This document shows, piece after piece, positions 17,863 through 26,501 of a stretch of DNA of 64,000 nt (positions are counted from its first letter, which is position 1; each line of letters opens with the position of its first letter). The DNA comes from Pseudomonas sp. QS1027. Its GTDB lineage: Bacteria > Pseudomonadota > Gammaproteobacteria > Pseudomonadales > Pseudomonadaceae. A program made the position numbers and the translations under genes. The stretch is from the NCBI RefSeq assembly GCF_002814235.1, contig NZ_PHSU01000004.1, positions 360,124 through 424,123 of the forward strand, given 5' to 3'. The notes beneath the pieces were generated by a model. The model did not search any database and was not told the origin of the DNA. It was given only the letters and a program-made list of their open reading frames with translations.

Positions 17863-18507
17863 ATGACCAAACTTTATATCGCCCATCAGACCTGCTCCCA
17901 AACCGTCCAGATCATTGCCAATGAACTGGGCCTGAGCCCGGAGTTGATTCACTTTGATGTGTTCGGCAAGAGCACTTCCAATGGCGATGACTTCAATGAA
18001 GTCAATCCATTGGGTTATGTACCGGTTCTGGTGCTCGACAATGCCCAGAACGATCAACTGTCTGAAACCGTCATTATCTCTTCCTACCTGGCCGACCAGT
18101 TTCCAGAGTCGCAACTGACACCTCCTGCCGGTACCCTGGAACGTGCCAAGTTCGATCAACTGCTGAATTTCCTGGCGACTGAAATCGCCCAGAAACACAT
18201 CCCCCTGATGCGCAAGCTGATGACCGAAGACGGGATCAAATGGAGCCACGCCAAGCTGGCCAGCGCCTACGGCGTACTCGATGCGCGTCTGGCCGATGGT
18301 CGTGCTTATCTCACCGGCGATACCTTCACCGTTGCCGATGCATATGTGTTCGGTACCTGGTGGCATGAGCGCTCCGGTGCACCGATCACCCACCTGAAAA
18401 ATCTGATGGCGTACAAGGCACGTATTGATGCCCGTGCTTCTGTACAGAAGGCACTGAAAGACGAAGCCGAGATCGTTGCGCTTCATGAAGCGCGCAAGTC
18501 AGCCTGA
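17863..18507 (+). CDS. Glutathione S-transferase family protein
   Basis: A 214-residue GST. The N-terminal thioredoxin-like domain has the catalytic-site region MTKLYIAHQTCSQTVQII (Ser/Cys near 11-12), the cis-proline in NPLGYVPVLVLDN (about 47-59) and the glutathione-contact SETVIISSYLADQFP. The helical C-terminal domain has the N-capping motif GDTFTVADAYVF. Function is conjugation or peroxidase activity with glutathione in the cytosol; the substrate cannot be read. A strong terminator follows, so it is probably a single transcription unit. Confidence 0.9.
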   Translation: MTKLYIAHQTCSQTVQIIANELGLSPELIHFDVFGKSTSNGDDFNEVNPLGYVPVLVLDNAQNDQLSETVIISSYLADQFPESQLTPPAGTLERAKFDQLLNFLATEIAQKHIPLMRKLMTEDGIKWSHAKLASAYGVLDARLADGRAYLTGDTFTVADAYVFGTWWHERSGAPITHLKNLMAYKARIDARASVQKALKDEAEIVALHEARKSA

Positions 18508-18527
18508 GGTTGATATCGTTATGTAGG

Positions 18528-18552
18528 AAGGCCGCTTCTGCGGCCTTTTTTA
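18528..18552 (+). terminator. Rho-independent terminator
   Basis: AAGGCCGC (18528-18535), loop TTCT, GCGGCCTT (18540-18547) followed by TTTTT, between convergent GST and LysR genes. Confidence 0.93.
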
Positions 18553-18580
18553 TTGGCAACTTTCTGCCGGAGGAGATGGC

Positions 18581-19477
18581 CTAGCGCAAGCGATCCGCCA
18601 GGTAGTTCAGCACGGCGCGGATTTTCGCCGGCATCCGGTGGCCGAGGGGAATCAGGGCGTGAACGGGCGGGCCGGGTGCATCCACAGCGGGCAACACAGG
18701 CACCAGCCTGCCGCAATCCACGTAGGGTTGGGCGACCTTGTCGAAGAGTTGGGCAATGCCGAGTCCGACAACGGTGGCATCGATCACCGCCTGGCCATCC
18801 GAGACCACCAGCACCGGGGTGGGGGAAAACTCCCGGATATGGCCATTTTCAGCCAGTGACCAGGGCCGTAACCGACCGGTGAAGCCACGAAAGATGATCG
18901 CTTCGTGGTGGACCAGATCCGCCGCGGACTCTATCGGTGCATGGCGTGCGAGGTAATCGGGGGCGGCGTACAGGGTGAGCGTGGTGTTGCATAACCGGCG
19001 CACGGTCATCTCGCTGTCCTGGGGCAGTTCGCCGGCCCTGACCACGATGTCCCAGCCTTCGCCCACGGCATCGGACATGCGATCGGTCATGGACAGTTCC
19101 AGTGTCACCTGCGGATAGCGCTGACGAAGCTCGGAAATGGTCGGCAGAAACAGTTGGCGAAAACCCGAGGGGATGTCCAGCCTCACCCGGCCAATGGGTT
19201 CTTCCTTGCGAGCCGCCAACGCCTGCGCGGCATCGCGCAGTCCATCCAGGGCCGCGATGGCCGCCTCCAGATAGGTTTCACCGTCTTCGGTCAGGCGTAC
19301 GGCGCGGGTGGTGCGCTGGAACAGCTTGGTGCCGAGCCTGGCCTCCAGGCGCTGGACGGCCTTGCCGACGTTGGATTTGCTGGTTGAGAGGTTCTCGGCG
19401 GCGCGGGTAAAACTGCCGGTCTGCGCGACGCCGACAAAGGCGGCAATGTCCGGAAATGAAGCATCGATACGTTCCAT
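18581..19477 (-). CDS. LysR-family transcriptional regulator
   Basis: A 298-residue complete LysR protein. The winged helix is DIAAFVGVAQTGSFTRAAEN followed by LSTSKSNVGKAVQRLEARLG, of the AaeR/PecT-like class. The effector domain begins near residue 90 (GRVRLDIPSGFRQLFLPTIS). It is divergent from the flavin-dependent monooxygenase gene at 19681. The sequence ATTGTCTCTCGTTGAG begins 2 bp upstream of its start codon and recurs at 19574 in front of the target gene, which suggests both autoregulation and control of the monooxygenase. Confidence 0.92.
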   Translation of the reverse strand: MERIDASFPDIAAFVGVAQTGSFTRAAENLSTSKSNVGKAVQRLEARLGTKLFQRTTRAVRLTEDGETYLEAAIAALDGLRDAAQALAARKEEPIGRVRLDIPSGFRQLFLPTISELRQRYPQVTLELSMTDRMSDAVGEGWDIVVRAGELPQDSEMTVRRLCNTTLTLYAAPDYLARHAPIESAADLVHHEAIIFRGFTGRLRPWSLAENGHIREFSPTPVLVVSDGQAVIDATVVGLGIAQLFDKVAQPYVDCGRLVPVLPAVDAPGPPVHALIPLGHRMPAKIRAVLNYLADRLR

Positions 19478-19478
19478 G

Positions 19479-19494
19479 ATTGTCTCTCGTTGAG
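19479..19494. repeat. 16-bp repeat copy 1 at the LysR start
   Basis: ATTGTCTCTCGTTGAG is repeated at 19574-19589 with one mismatch (ATTGTCTCTCGATGAG). Copy 1 abuts the LysR start codon. Likely a regulator-binding element. Confidence 0.5.
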
Positions 19495-19572
19495 CGCCTC
19501 AGCCTGTCAGTGGGTTTCGGCAGGCGAACTATAGACGTTATTTTTCGAGTGATTGACGCCTTTGGGGCGACA

Positions 19573-19597
19573 CATTGTCTCTCGATGAGAGGCAATG
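19573..19597. promoter_or_regulatory. 25-bp dyad containing repeat copy 2, candidate LysR operator
   Basis: CATTG-T-CTCTC-GAT-GAGAG-G-CAATG is symmetric over 25 bp with perfect 5+5 bp arms. It lies about 85 bp upstream of the monooxygenase ATG and shares 15 of 16 bases with the element at 19479-19494. Confidence 0.55.
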
Positions 19598-19680
19598 GCA
19601 TAAGCCAGCACCTTTGATTATTGGACAGGAAAAGTCCATCTGGCCGATGCTCGGGAATCTTCCTGACAATGGAGTTCTTC

Positions 19681-21006
19681 ATGAGTGCACGACGCCAACT
19701 CAAGCTGGGCGCCTTCATGCGTCCGGTCAGCATCCACACCGGCGCCTGGCGTTACCCGGGCGCTTATCCCGACGCCAATTTCAACTTCGCCCACCTCAAG
19801 CGTTTCGCCCAAAGCCTGGAGCGCGCCCGGTTCGATGCGTTTTTCATGGCCGATCACCTGGCCTTGTTGAACATGCCCATCGAGGCCTTGAAGCGCAGTC
19901 ATACCGCCACCTCGTTCGAACCCTTTACGCTGTTGTCCGCCCTCAGCCAGGCCACCGAGCATATCGGCCTGGTGGCGACCGCATCGACCACCTACGACGA
20001 GCCGTTCCATATCGCCCGCCGTTTCGCTTCCCTGGATCACTTGAGCAACGGCCGTGCCGGCTGGAATATCGTCACCACCGCCAACCCTGATGCGGCTCTG
20101 AACTTCGGCCTGGAACAGGCCTTTTCCCACGATGAGCGTTATGCCCGGGCGCGGGAGTTCTACGATGTGGTGACCGGGCTGTGGGACAGTTGGGCGGATG
20201 ACGCCTTCGTGCGCGATGCCGACAGCGGTGTGTACTTCGATCCGGACAAGCTGCATACCCTCGACCACAAGGGCCGCTACCTGAGCGTGCGCGGCCCTCT
20301 GCATATCGCCCGTCCGGTGCAGGGTTGGCCGGTGATTGTCCAGGCCGGCTCCTCCGAGCCGGGACGCCAGCTGGCGGCCGAAACCGCTGAGGTGATTTTT
20401 GTCGCCCCTGGCACGCTGGAGGAGGGCCGGGCGTTCTATGCCGACATCAAGCGCCGTATGAATTTGATCGGTCGCAACCCGGAACATCTGAAGATTCTGC
20501 CGGGGGCTTTTGTGGTGGTGGGCGATACGCAAGAGGACGCCCGGCGGATCCGCGCGCACCTCGACAGCCTGGTGCATGAGCAGAGTGCGATGGCCTCGCT
20601 GTCGGTGGCCCTTGGGGTCGACGCCACGAAATTCGATCCTGACGGGTTCCTTCCGCCCATCCCCGAAACCAATGGCAGCCAGAGTTCCCGCGAGCGGGTG
20701 CTGGCCCTGGCCGATCGTGAACAACTGACGGTTCGTCAATTGGCCCAGCGCCTCGGCGGTTATGCCGGCCTGTCGTTCGTCGGGACGGCCCGGAGCATTG
20801 CCGATGAGATGGAGCAATGGTTGGAGACCGAGGGCAGTGACGGCTTCAACATCATGTTTTCCTGGTTGCCGGGCGGACTGGATGACTTTGTCGACAAGGT
20901 CGTTCCCGAGTTGCAGTCCCGGGGCATTTTCCGGCGTGAATATGAGGGGACGACCCTGCGCGAAAATCTCGGATTACCACGCCCGGAAAATCGGTTCTTT
21001 TCCTAG
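19681..21006 (+). CDS. LLM-class flavin-dependent monooxygenase (NtaA/SnaA/DszA family)
   Basis: A 441-residue class C FMN-dependent monooxygenase. The N-terminal motif RQLKLGAFMRPVSIHTGAWR and the block DHLSNGRAGWNIVTTANPDA (about 119-138) are characteristic of the nitrilotriacetate/dibenzothiophene-sulfone monooxygenase group. These enzymes oxidise aromatic or sulfonated xenobiotics with FMNH2 supplied by a separate reductase; no reductase is adjacent. ATG 19681 is preceded by GGAG with a 6-bp gap. It is divergent from a LysR gene and probably controlled by it. Substrate unknown. Confidence 0.9.
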   Translation: MSARRQLKLGAFMRPVSIHTGAWRYPGAYPDANFNFAHLKRFAQSLERARFDAFFMADHLALLNMPIEALKRSHTATSFEPFTLLSALSQATEHIGLVATASTTYDEPFHIARRFASLDHLSNGRAGWNIVTTANPDAALNFGLEQAFSHDERYARAREFYDVVTGLWDSWADDAFVRDADSGVYFDPDKLHTLDHKGRYLSVRGPLHIARPVQGWPVIVQAGSSEPGRQLAAETAEVIFVAPGTLEEGRAFYADIKRRMNLIGRNPEHLKILPGAFVVVGDTQEDARRIRAHLDSLVHEQSAMASLSVALGVDATKFDPDGFLPPIPETNGSQSSRERVLALADREQLTVRQLAQRLGGYAGLSFVGTARSIADEMEQWLETEGSDGFNIMFSWLPGGLDDFVDKVVPELQSRGIFRREYEGTTLRENLGLPRPENRFFS

Positions 21007-21083
21007 GTGCCGGGGGGCAAGCGGGCCACGGCCATCGACTGGCGGTTGCTGATAGTATGTCGCCATGACGACGGAGATTGGTT

Positions 21084-22022
21084 ATGCCCTATGAGCTGGA
21101 TAATCGCTTGGTGATTGGCGTGGCATCGAGCGCTGTGTTTGACCTCAGTGCTTCAGATGCAGTCTTCAAGAGCCAGGGGGAGGAGGAGTATCGGAAGTTC
21201 CAGGAGCAGAAACTGGACGAGCCGCTGCCCAAGGGTATCGCCTTTCCTTTCATCAAGCGTTTGCTCTCTCTGAATGATTTGAGTTCCGACCCGGAAGATC
21301 CCCTGGTGGAAGTGGTGCTGCTGTCCAAGAACGATCCGGACACGGGACTGCGGGTGATGCGGACCATCGATCACTACGGATTGGGGATGACGCGGGCGAT
21401 CTTCATGCAGGGCAAGTCGCCTTACGAGTACATCCCGGCCTTGAATATTGCGCTCTTTCTTTCGGCCGACAAGACCGATGTGGACGCTGCTATCAAGGCT
21501 GGGTATCCGGCGGGTCAGGTGATGGACTCAAAATCCGATGATGACGAAGACGACGATACCCTCAGGATCGCCTTCGACTTTGATGGCGTCCTCGCGGGGG
21601 ATGAGTCCGAGTCGGTGATGCAGGCGTCCGGGCTGGTGGGTTTTCACGCCCATGAAGTGAAAAATGTGGCGCAGCCCCACAATCCAGGGCCGCTTAAAGA
21701 GTTCTTTGTGCGTATCGCGAAGATCCAGTCGGAGGAAGAGAAATACAAAGCGCTGAACGCCGAGTACAAGAATCGTCTGCGGGTTTCTATCGTGACCGCC
21801 CGCAGTGCGCCGTCCCACGAACGGGCGCTGAATACGCTGAAGAGTTGGGGCGTCATGGCCAATGACGCTTTTTTCCTCGGCGGCATCGAGAAAGGTCGAG
21901 TACTGGCTGTGTTGAAACCGCACATCTTCTTCGACGACCAGTCGGGCCACCTGAAATCGGCCAGCGCGGTCGTGCCTTCCGTGCATATTCCATTCGGTGT
22001 GACGAATCAGCCGAAAAGCTGA
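21084..22022 (+). CDS. 5'-nucleotidase (bacterial PF06189-like)
   Basis: A 312-residue cytosolic protein. The N-terminal half has DNRLVIGVASSAVFDLSASD, then KGIAFPFIKRLLSLND and DPLVEVVLLSKNDPDTGLRV, the family pattern. The second half has the HAD-like nucleophile motif RIAFDFDGVLAGDESE (about 162-177) and a FFDDQ metal site near the C-terminus. An acidic linker (DSKSDDDEDDDTL) joins the halves. ATG 21084 has GGAG 7 bp upstream. Its 3' end overlaps the convergent SDR gene by 16 bp. Confidence 0.85.
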   Translation: MPYELDNRLVIGVASSAVFDLSASDAVFKSQGEEEYRKFQEQKLDEPLPKGIAFPFIKRLLSLNDLSSDPEDPLVEVVLLSKNDPDTGLRVMRTIDHYGLGMTRAIFMQGKSPYEYIPALNIALFLSADKTDVDAAIKAGYPAGQVMDSKSDDDEDDDTLRIAFDFDGVLAGDESESVMQASGLVGFHAHEVKNVAQPHNPGPLKEFFVRIAKIQSEEEKYKALNAEYKNRLRVSIVTARSAPSHERALNTLKSWGVMANDAFFLGGIEKGRVLAVLKPHIFFDDQSGHLKSASAVVPSVHIPFGVTNQPKS

Positions 22023-22771
22023 CTCATCCTGGTCATCTGCCGGAAAATGCTCCCGGGGGCGATGCGGCTTGCGATCTTCAGTACGTTGCTGAGACCTGGG
22101 CGGATTTCGGGTTTTCCGGCTTCTATCCCTTTGATGGCGAGTCGCACCAGAAGCGCCACCTCCATGCCTTTTGTGTCCTTCATCTCTTGAGCAAACTCGC
22201 CTCGGTATAACGGGGTTTCAGTGCCCGGGGGGGCGACCTCGACAACCGAGACGCTGGAGTGCTTCAGTTGCGCCCGCAAACACCGGGTATAAGCATGGAG
22301 TGCGGATTTCGAGGCACTGTAGATAGGTGCTGCGGGGAAGGGAACAAACGCAAGGCCGGAGGAGATATTGACGATCATGCTTTCCGGCTGTTTGAGTAGC
22401 AGCGGAAGAAACTGCTGGATCATCCATATCGGGCCATTCAGGTTGATGTCTATTTCCTGGGTCAGGCTGACGAGCTCGGACGCGTTCTTCAGCCGGATAT
22501 TGCGCATCACGCCGGCATTGTTGATCAGTATGTCGAGATTGGCGAATTGTTCACTGATGCTCAGAAATAATGAGCGAATATTCGCCGGGTCACTCACGTC
22601 GCTTTGAAACGTGTGTATTCCAGGAAGCGACGCTCGCACTGAATCGAGCTTCTCCCTATCGCGCCCGGTAATAATTACGGTGTTTCCGAGTGCCATCAGC
22701 TGGCGCGCCAGCTCGAGCCCTATCCCACTGCTTGCGCCCGTAATCAGGACAACACGATTGTTCATTTTCAT
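22007..22771 (-). CDS. Short-chain dehydrogenase/reductase, DltE-like
   Basis: A 254-residue classical SDR. The cofactor motif TGASSGIG is at 11-18, NNAG at 84-87, and the catalytic Ser138, Tyr151 and Lys155 (YSASK) are all present, so it should be active with NAD(P)H. The profile resembles DltE-type uncharacterised reductases. It is divergent from an HxlR regulator, a common pairing for redox- or electrophile-induced reductases, and converges with the 5'-nucleotidase with a 16-bp overlap. Substrate not readable. Confidence 0.92.
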   Translation of the reverse strand: MKMNNRVVLITGASSGIGLELARQLMALGNTVIITGRDREKLDSVRASLPGIHTFQSDVSDPANIRSLFLSISEQFANLDILINNAGVMRNIRLKNASELVSLTQEIDINLNGPIWMIQQFLPLLLKQPESMIVNISSGLAFVPFPAAPIYSASKSALHAYTRCLRAQLKHSSVSVVEVAPPGTETPLYRGEFAQEMKDTKGMEVALLVRLAIKGIEAGKPEIRPGLSNVLKIASRIAPGSIFRQMTRMSQLFG

Positions 22772-22879
22772 CAGGTAAGCCCTCGTTTTTTGACGCGAGC
22801 GGCCAGCATGGGCGATACACTATCCAAATGAAAGAAGGCACCCAAACGTTAGATACTTACCCTGCGGAGAGTGTAAAAG

Positions 22880-23308
22880 ATGAAGGACATTCCGAACTTT
22901 ACCGAGGAAGAGATTGCGGCGGCACGGTTCTACTCCAGCCTTACACCTCCTGCAGACATAGACCCGCGTATTGCATCGTTGGTGACGGACCTTATCGGTC
23001 GCGTCGCGGACAAATGGACGATGTTGATCCTTGAAGCCTTGATTGATAAAAAACCTTTGCGTTTCACTCGTTTGAGCGAGCGGGTAGAGGGTATCAGCCA
23101 GAAAATGCTGACTCAGACCTTGCGCGCGATGGAGCGTGATGGATTGGTGCAACGTACGGTGTACGCCGTGGTTCCCCCGAAAGTCGAGTACACCCTCACT
23201 TCCCTGGGCGTGACCTTGAGTGCCGCGTTTTGTGGCGTTTGGGTCTGGGCCGCCAATAACCTGGATGAGATCGAGAAGTCGCGTCGAGATTTCGACGAAA
23301 AAAAATGA
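22880..23308 (+). CDS. HxlR-family transcriptional regulator
   Basis: A 142-residue winged-helix protein with the HxlR signature: VADKWTMLILEALIDKKPLR (about 42-61), FTRLSERVEGISQKMLTQTL and ERDGLVQRTVYAVVPPKVEY. Members sense aldehydes, quinones or oxidants, often through a cysteine; here the only Cys is C119 in the dimerisation helix. It is divergent from the SDR gene over 108 bp and very probably regulates it. The shared region contains TACTTACC at about 22854, resembling an HxlR half-site. Confidence 0.9.
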   Translation: MKDIPNFTEEEIAAARFYSSLTPPADIDPRIASLVTDLIGRVADKWTMLILEALIDKKPLRFTRLSERVEGISQKMLTQTLRAMERDGLVQRTVYAVVPPKVEYTLTSLGVTLSAAFCGVWVWAANNLDEIEKSRRDFDEKK

Positions 23309-23353
23309 AGCAGCCCACCTCACAGGTTCGACAAAGGTCCGGCAGGGCCAAGG

Positions 23354-23532
23354 TTATCCAGCAACCTCAGGATAGTGACGGACAGAGCGTATGAACAACG
23401 ACGTCCCCAGCCACTCTTCAAGCTTCTGGATCTGCTGCCCGACGGCTCCGGGGGTGACATGCAGTTCCTCCGCCGCCTGGGTGAAGCTGTTGTATTTCAT
23501 CGCGGCATCAATGTCAGTGGCGTGTTCTACAT
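23354..23532 (-). pseudogene. LysR regulator remnant (GcvA-like helix-turn-helix only)
   Basis: Minus-strand frame ending at TAA 23354-23356 encodes DAAMKYNSFTQAAEELHVTP followed by GAVGQQIQKLEEWLGTSLFI, the winged-helix core of a GcvA-type LysR regulator. It stops 11 codons past the conserved LF-x-R motif, and no start region or effector domain is found on either side. It occupies most of the 353-bp gap between the HxlR gene and the transporter; the rest of that gap shows nothing recognisable. Confidence 0.7.
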
Positions 23533-23661
23533 GGTGATGGTGGCCGGCTCACTGAGCCTGGGCTGTGCATCATTGTTGGGGTCTATGTCTTGCAGGTGGG
23601 CAAATCCGTACCCAGCGTCGCCGTCAAGGCTTCTGCCGTATAGTCCGCTGGGTCACGTTTA

Positions 23662-24660
23662 TCAAGGATCAACCTGCCCCATCAATTCAGCCACCGACTC
23701 CTGCCGTTTTGCATAACGCTGCGCCAGCACCGCACAGACCATCAGCTGAATCTGGTGGAACAGCATCAGCGGCAGGATCAGCACGCCGATGGTACTACCG
23801 GCGAACAGCACCTGGGCCATGGGTACGCCGGTGGCCAGGCTTTTCTTCGAGCCGCAGAAGAGGATGGTGATGCGGTCTTCCTGGTCGAAGCCAAAGGCCT
23901 TGCCCAGCACGGTGGACGCCAGCAGCACCAGCGCGAGTATCACGCCGCAGACCACCACCAGGCCGGCCAGGTCCCAGAGCGGGATCTGATGCCAGATGCC
24001 TTCGTTCACCGCTTCGCTGAAGGCGCTGTACACCACCAGCAGGATCGAGCCCTGGTCAACGAACTTCAGCCAGGCCTTGTTGCGTCCCACCCAGGCGCCG
24101 ATCCAGCGGCGGGCGATCTGCCCGGCAATGAACGGCAGCAGCAGTTGCACGCTGATTTTCAGGATCGCATCGAGGGTCGAACCGCCGCTGCCGTGCACAT
24201 CCAGCAGCAAGGTCACCAGCAACGGCGTGAGGAAGATACCGAACAGGCTCGACGCCGCCGCGCTGCAAATCGCCGCCGGCACATTGCCCCGGGCCAGGGA
24301 GGTGAAGGCAATCGCCGACTGCACCGTGGCCGGCAGGGCGCAGAGGTAGAGCATGCCCATATACAGCTTGTCGCCGATCAGCGGCGACAGCAGCGGCTTG
24401 AGCGCGACACCCAGCAGTGGGAACAGGACAAAGGTCAGGCTGAACACCAGCAGATGCAGGCGCCAGTGGCCGGCACCGGCGATGATCGACTCGCGCGACA
24501 GCTTGGCGCCATGCAGGAAGAACAGCAGGGCAATGGCGATATTGGTCAGCCAACTGAAACCGACAGCGACCTGGCCGCTGGCGGGCAGGAAACTGGCGAG
24601 AAGCACCACGCTGACCAGGGTCAGGGTGAAGTTGTCGGGCAAGAAACGAGGGCGGGTCAT
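23662..24660 (-). CDS. Bile acid:sodium symporter family transporter, YfeH-like
   Basis: A 332-residue inner-membrane protein of the SBF-like family with about ten hydrophobic segments. Typical blocks are LLFFLHGAKLSRESIIAGAG near 47, LCALPATVQSAIAFTSLARG near 106 and FCGSKKSLATGVPMAQVLFA near 267. Two ATG codons are possible (24660 and 24672), neither with a clear ribosome site; 24660 fits family length. Substrates of YfeH-type members are unknown. It stands alone between pseudogene fragments. Confidence 0.88.
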   Translation of the reverse strand: MTRPRFLPDNFTLTLVSVVLLASFLPASGQVAVGFSWLTNIAIALLFFLHGAKLSRESIIAGAGHWRLHLLVFSLTFVLFPLLGVALKPLLSPLIGDKLYMGMLYLCALPATVQSAIAFTSLARGNVPAAICSAAASSLFGIFLTPLLVTLLLDVHGSGGSTLDAILKISVQLLLPFIAGQIARRWIGAWVGRNKAWLKFVDQGSILLVVYSAFSEAVNEGIWHQIPLWDLAGLVVVCGVILALVLLASTVLGKAFGFDQEDRITILFCGSKKSLATGVPMAQVLFAGSTIGVLILPLMLFHQIQLMVCAVLAQRYAKRQESVAELMGQVDP

Positions 24661-24750
24661 CAGGCACGTCATCCAGAAGCAAAAAACAGTAGATGGACTT
24701 TAGCCTGTCTATCGATTGCCGACTAACGCCAATAAGTCCATGAATGTCGC

Positions 24751-24855
24751 CTAAAGGACATAACGCATCGCCCAATCGGCCGCTTCGAGCACGCCTGCCA
24801 TGTAACCCTGGTGTTCCACGGCGGCTTCGCTGCCGGAAATGATCAGTTGCCCATG
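24751..24855 (-). pseudogene. C-terminal remnant of a flavin monoamine oxidase
   Basis: A minus-strand frame reads HGQLIISGSEAAVEHQGYMA followed by GVLEAADWAMRYVL and a TAG stop at 24751-24753. This is the conserved FAD-binding tail of flavin amine oxidases. The frame begins 1 bp from the stop codon of the alginate-lyase-family gene, so the body of the oxidase has been removed by a deletion at that point. Confidence 0.7.
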
Positions 24856-24856
24856 C

Positions 24857-25933
24857 CTATTTCAGGTAGCAGGCCCCGATCCAGTCCTGAGGGGTCGGTG
24901 ACAGTTGCCGGGCCAGGGGCAAGTAACGCGCATCCAGTTGCGCTGCCAGCCAGTAGAGCTTGTTGCTGCTTTTCGGCTCCCAGGTGCCGCTGTACCCGGC
25001 TTCTCCGACGTTGGCGCGGTCGCGGTCAAACTTCACGCGGGTATGCACGAACTCCTGATGGCTGCGTTGACCGTTGGCATAGGGCACCAGCCAATCGAGC
25101 GAGCGGACCAGGGAGGAACCGGTGGGGGCGGTGTAAGTCAGCCAGTTGCCACCGTAGGGCTTGGCCGCCAGGGCTGCCTGAACCAGTGGCTCCAGGTCAT
25201 AGACGACGTAGTGCAGCGCATCGCGCTCCCTGAAGTCGAACACCGAACCATCTGGCAGGAGATTGTCCGTCACCTGTTGCTGGAACAGCTGGAAGGCCTG
25301 TTCGAGCATGGCGTGATCTGCCAGTGCGGCGGCGGCCATTGTCACCAGCTTGACGCGATGACTCTGCCAGTTGTTGATCTCCTTACCGCCCTTCGAACCG
25401 TGGAATTGTCGGATTTGCGCGATGTAGCCGTTTCCGAGTTTGCGCAGGAAGGCCTGGCTGGCGGCCCGCGTTTGCGGGCTCAGTGCGTTGGCGGTGAGGG
25501 TATAGGTATCGATCAGTTGATCGAGATTGGTCTCGTCAATCGGGTTGAAGTCCGGCTGATAGGTGCCGGTCCAGGCGGCAAGGCCTGCTTCGACCTGTTG
25601 CAGATAGCGCGGATCGGCGCTCAGGCGCCAGGCCAGCGCTGCCTGGCGCAATACCGGCCAATCCTTTTCCGCCGCGATGCTCTGGTCGCGGATGCCCTGG
25701 TGCGGGAGGGTGCCTTCCGTATGCAGACGGGGCAGGGCGTTGGTACCATCGCCGAGATGCCTTTGTGCGGCCGCCAGCAACTGCCTGGCGGATGGGCTGG
25801 TGGTGGCGGGCTGGCAGAGATTCATGATTGGTGCTGAAGTTACGGCTGTCGGGGCGGCGCTCGCGAATGTATTGAGCAATGTTGCGCTGATGCCGAAGAC
25901 CCAGGCTGCTGTAGCGGGGAAAGCTCGTGACAT
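24857..25933 (-). CDS. Exported alginate-lyase-family protein
   Basis: A 358-residue protein with a signal peptide (about 1-26, ending FASA). The alpha-toroid body resembles the PF05426 alginate lyase family: RQAALAWRLSADPRYLQQVE near 96, NPIDETNLDQLIDTYTLTAN near 130 and a substrate-site motif NNWQSHR at 187-193, where classical AlgL has NNHSYW. This suggests a related polysaccharide lyase or a changed specificity. It acts in the periplasm or outside the cell. No alginate biosynthetic genes are nearby. Its downstream flank is the amine-oxidase remnant. Confidence 0.82.
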   Translation of the reverse strand: MSRAFPATAAWVFGISATLLNTFASAAPTAVTSAPIMNLCQPATTSPSARQLLAAAQRHLGDGTNALPRLHTEGTLPHQGIRDQSIAAEKDWPVLRQAALAWRLSADPRYLQQVEAGLAAWTGTYQPDFNPIDETNLDQLIDTYTLTANALSPQTRAASQAFLRKLGNGYIAQIRQFHGSKGGKEINNWQSHRVKLVTMAAAALADHAMLEQAFQLFQQQVTDNLLPDGSVFDFRERDALHYVVYDLEPLVQAALAAKPYGGNWLTYTAPTGSSLVRSLDWLVPYANGQRSHQEFVHTRVKFDRDRANVGEAGYSGTWEPKSSNKLYWLAAQLDARYLPLARQLSPTPQDWIGACYLK

Positions 25934-26060
25934 GCTCTATCTCAACGCTTGATAAGTGAAACCAGTGCGGCTGGTAAGTGGTGGAAAAATTAGCACGGCG
26001 TGGTTTCTTTCTTGATGAAACCGGCGAGCGGTAACCGCCACGAAGAGGACGACAACGGCC

Positions 26061-26501
26061 ATGAACAAGGAACAAACCGGTTTACCGCAAGACGAGGGCG
26101 GCACGGCCTCGCAACTGATTGACGCGAGAATCAAGGAACTGGGGGACTGGCGAGGCGAAACCCTCGCCCAGGTTCGAGCGCTTATCCGGCAGGCCGACCC
26201 GGACGTGGTCGAGGAGTGGAAGTGGCGGGGCGTACCGGTCTGGTCCCACGGCGGGATCATCTGCACCGGCGAGACCTACAAGCAGGTGGTGAAGATGACC
26301 TTCGCCAAGGGCGCTTTGCTGGAGGATCCCGCGGGTCTCTTCAATTCCAGCCTTGAAGGCAACACCCGGCGCGCCATCGATATACGCGAGGGCGAGCAGA
26401 TCGATGAGCAGGCATTGACCGCTCTGGTTCGCGCCGCCGTGGTGCTCAACACTTCGGCGGCTCGCAGCAAGTCGACCCGATCAAAGTCGCAGTCAGAGTG
26501 A
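26061..26501 (+). CDS. DUF1801 family protein
   Basis: A 146-residue small protein of the YdhG/DUF1801 fold. The motif DPDVVEEWKWRGVPVWSHGG (about 51-70) followed by TYKQVVKMTFAKGALLEDPA is diagnostic. Members may bind iron or act as chaperone-like stress proteins; no catalytic role is established. The C-terminus is low-complexity and basic (RSKSTRSKSQSE). It overlaps the convergent MFS gene by 9 bp. Confidence 0.85.
   Translation: MNKEQTGLPQDEGGTASQLIDARIKELGDWRGETLAQVRALIRQADPDVVEEWKWRGVPVWSHGGIICTGETYKQVVKMTFAKGALLEDPAGLFNSSLEGNTRRAIDIREGEQIDEQALTALVRAAVVLNTSAARSKSTRSKSQSE

Noticed and set aside
23755..24726. Plus-strand frame of 323 codons opposite the YfeH-like gene
   Set aside because: Antisense shadow with His/Gln/Glu-rich composition.
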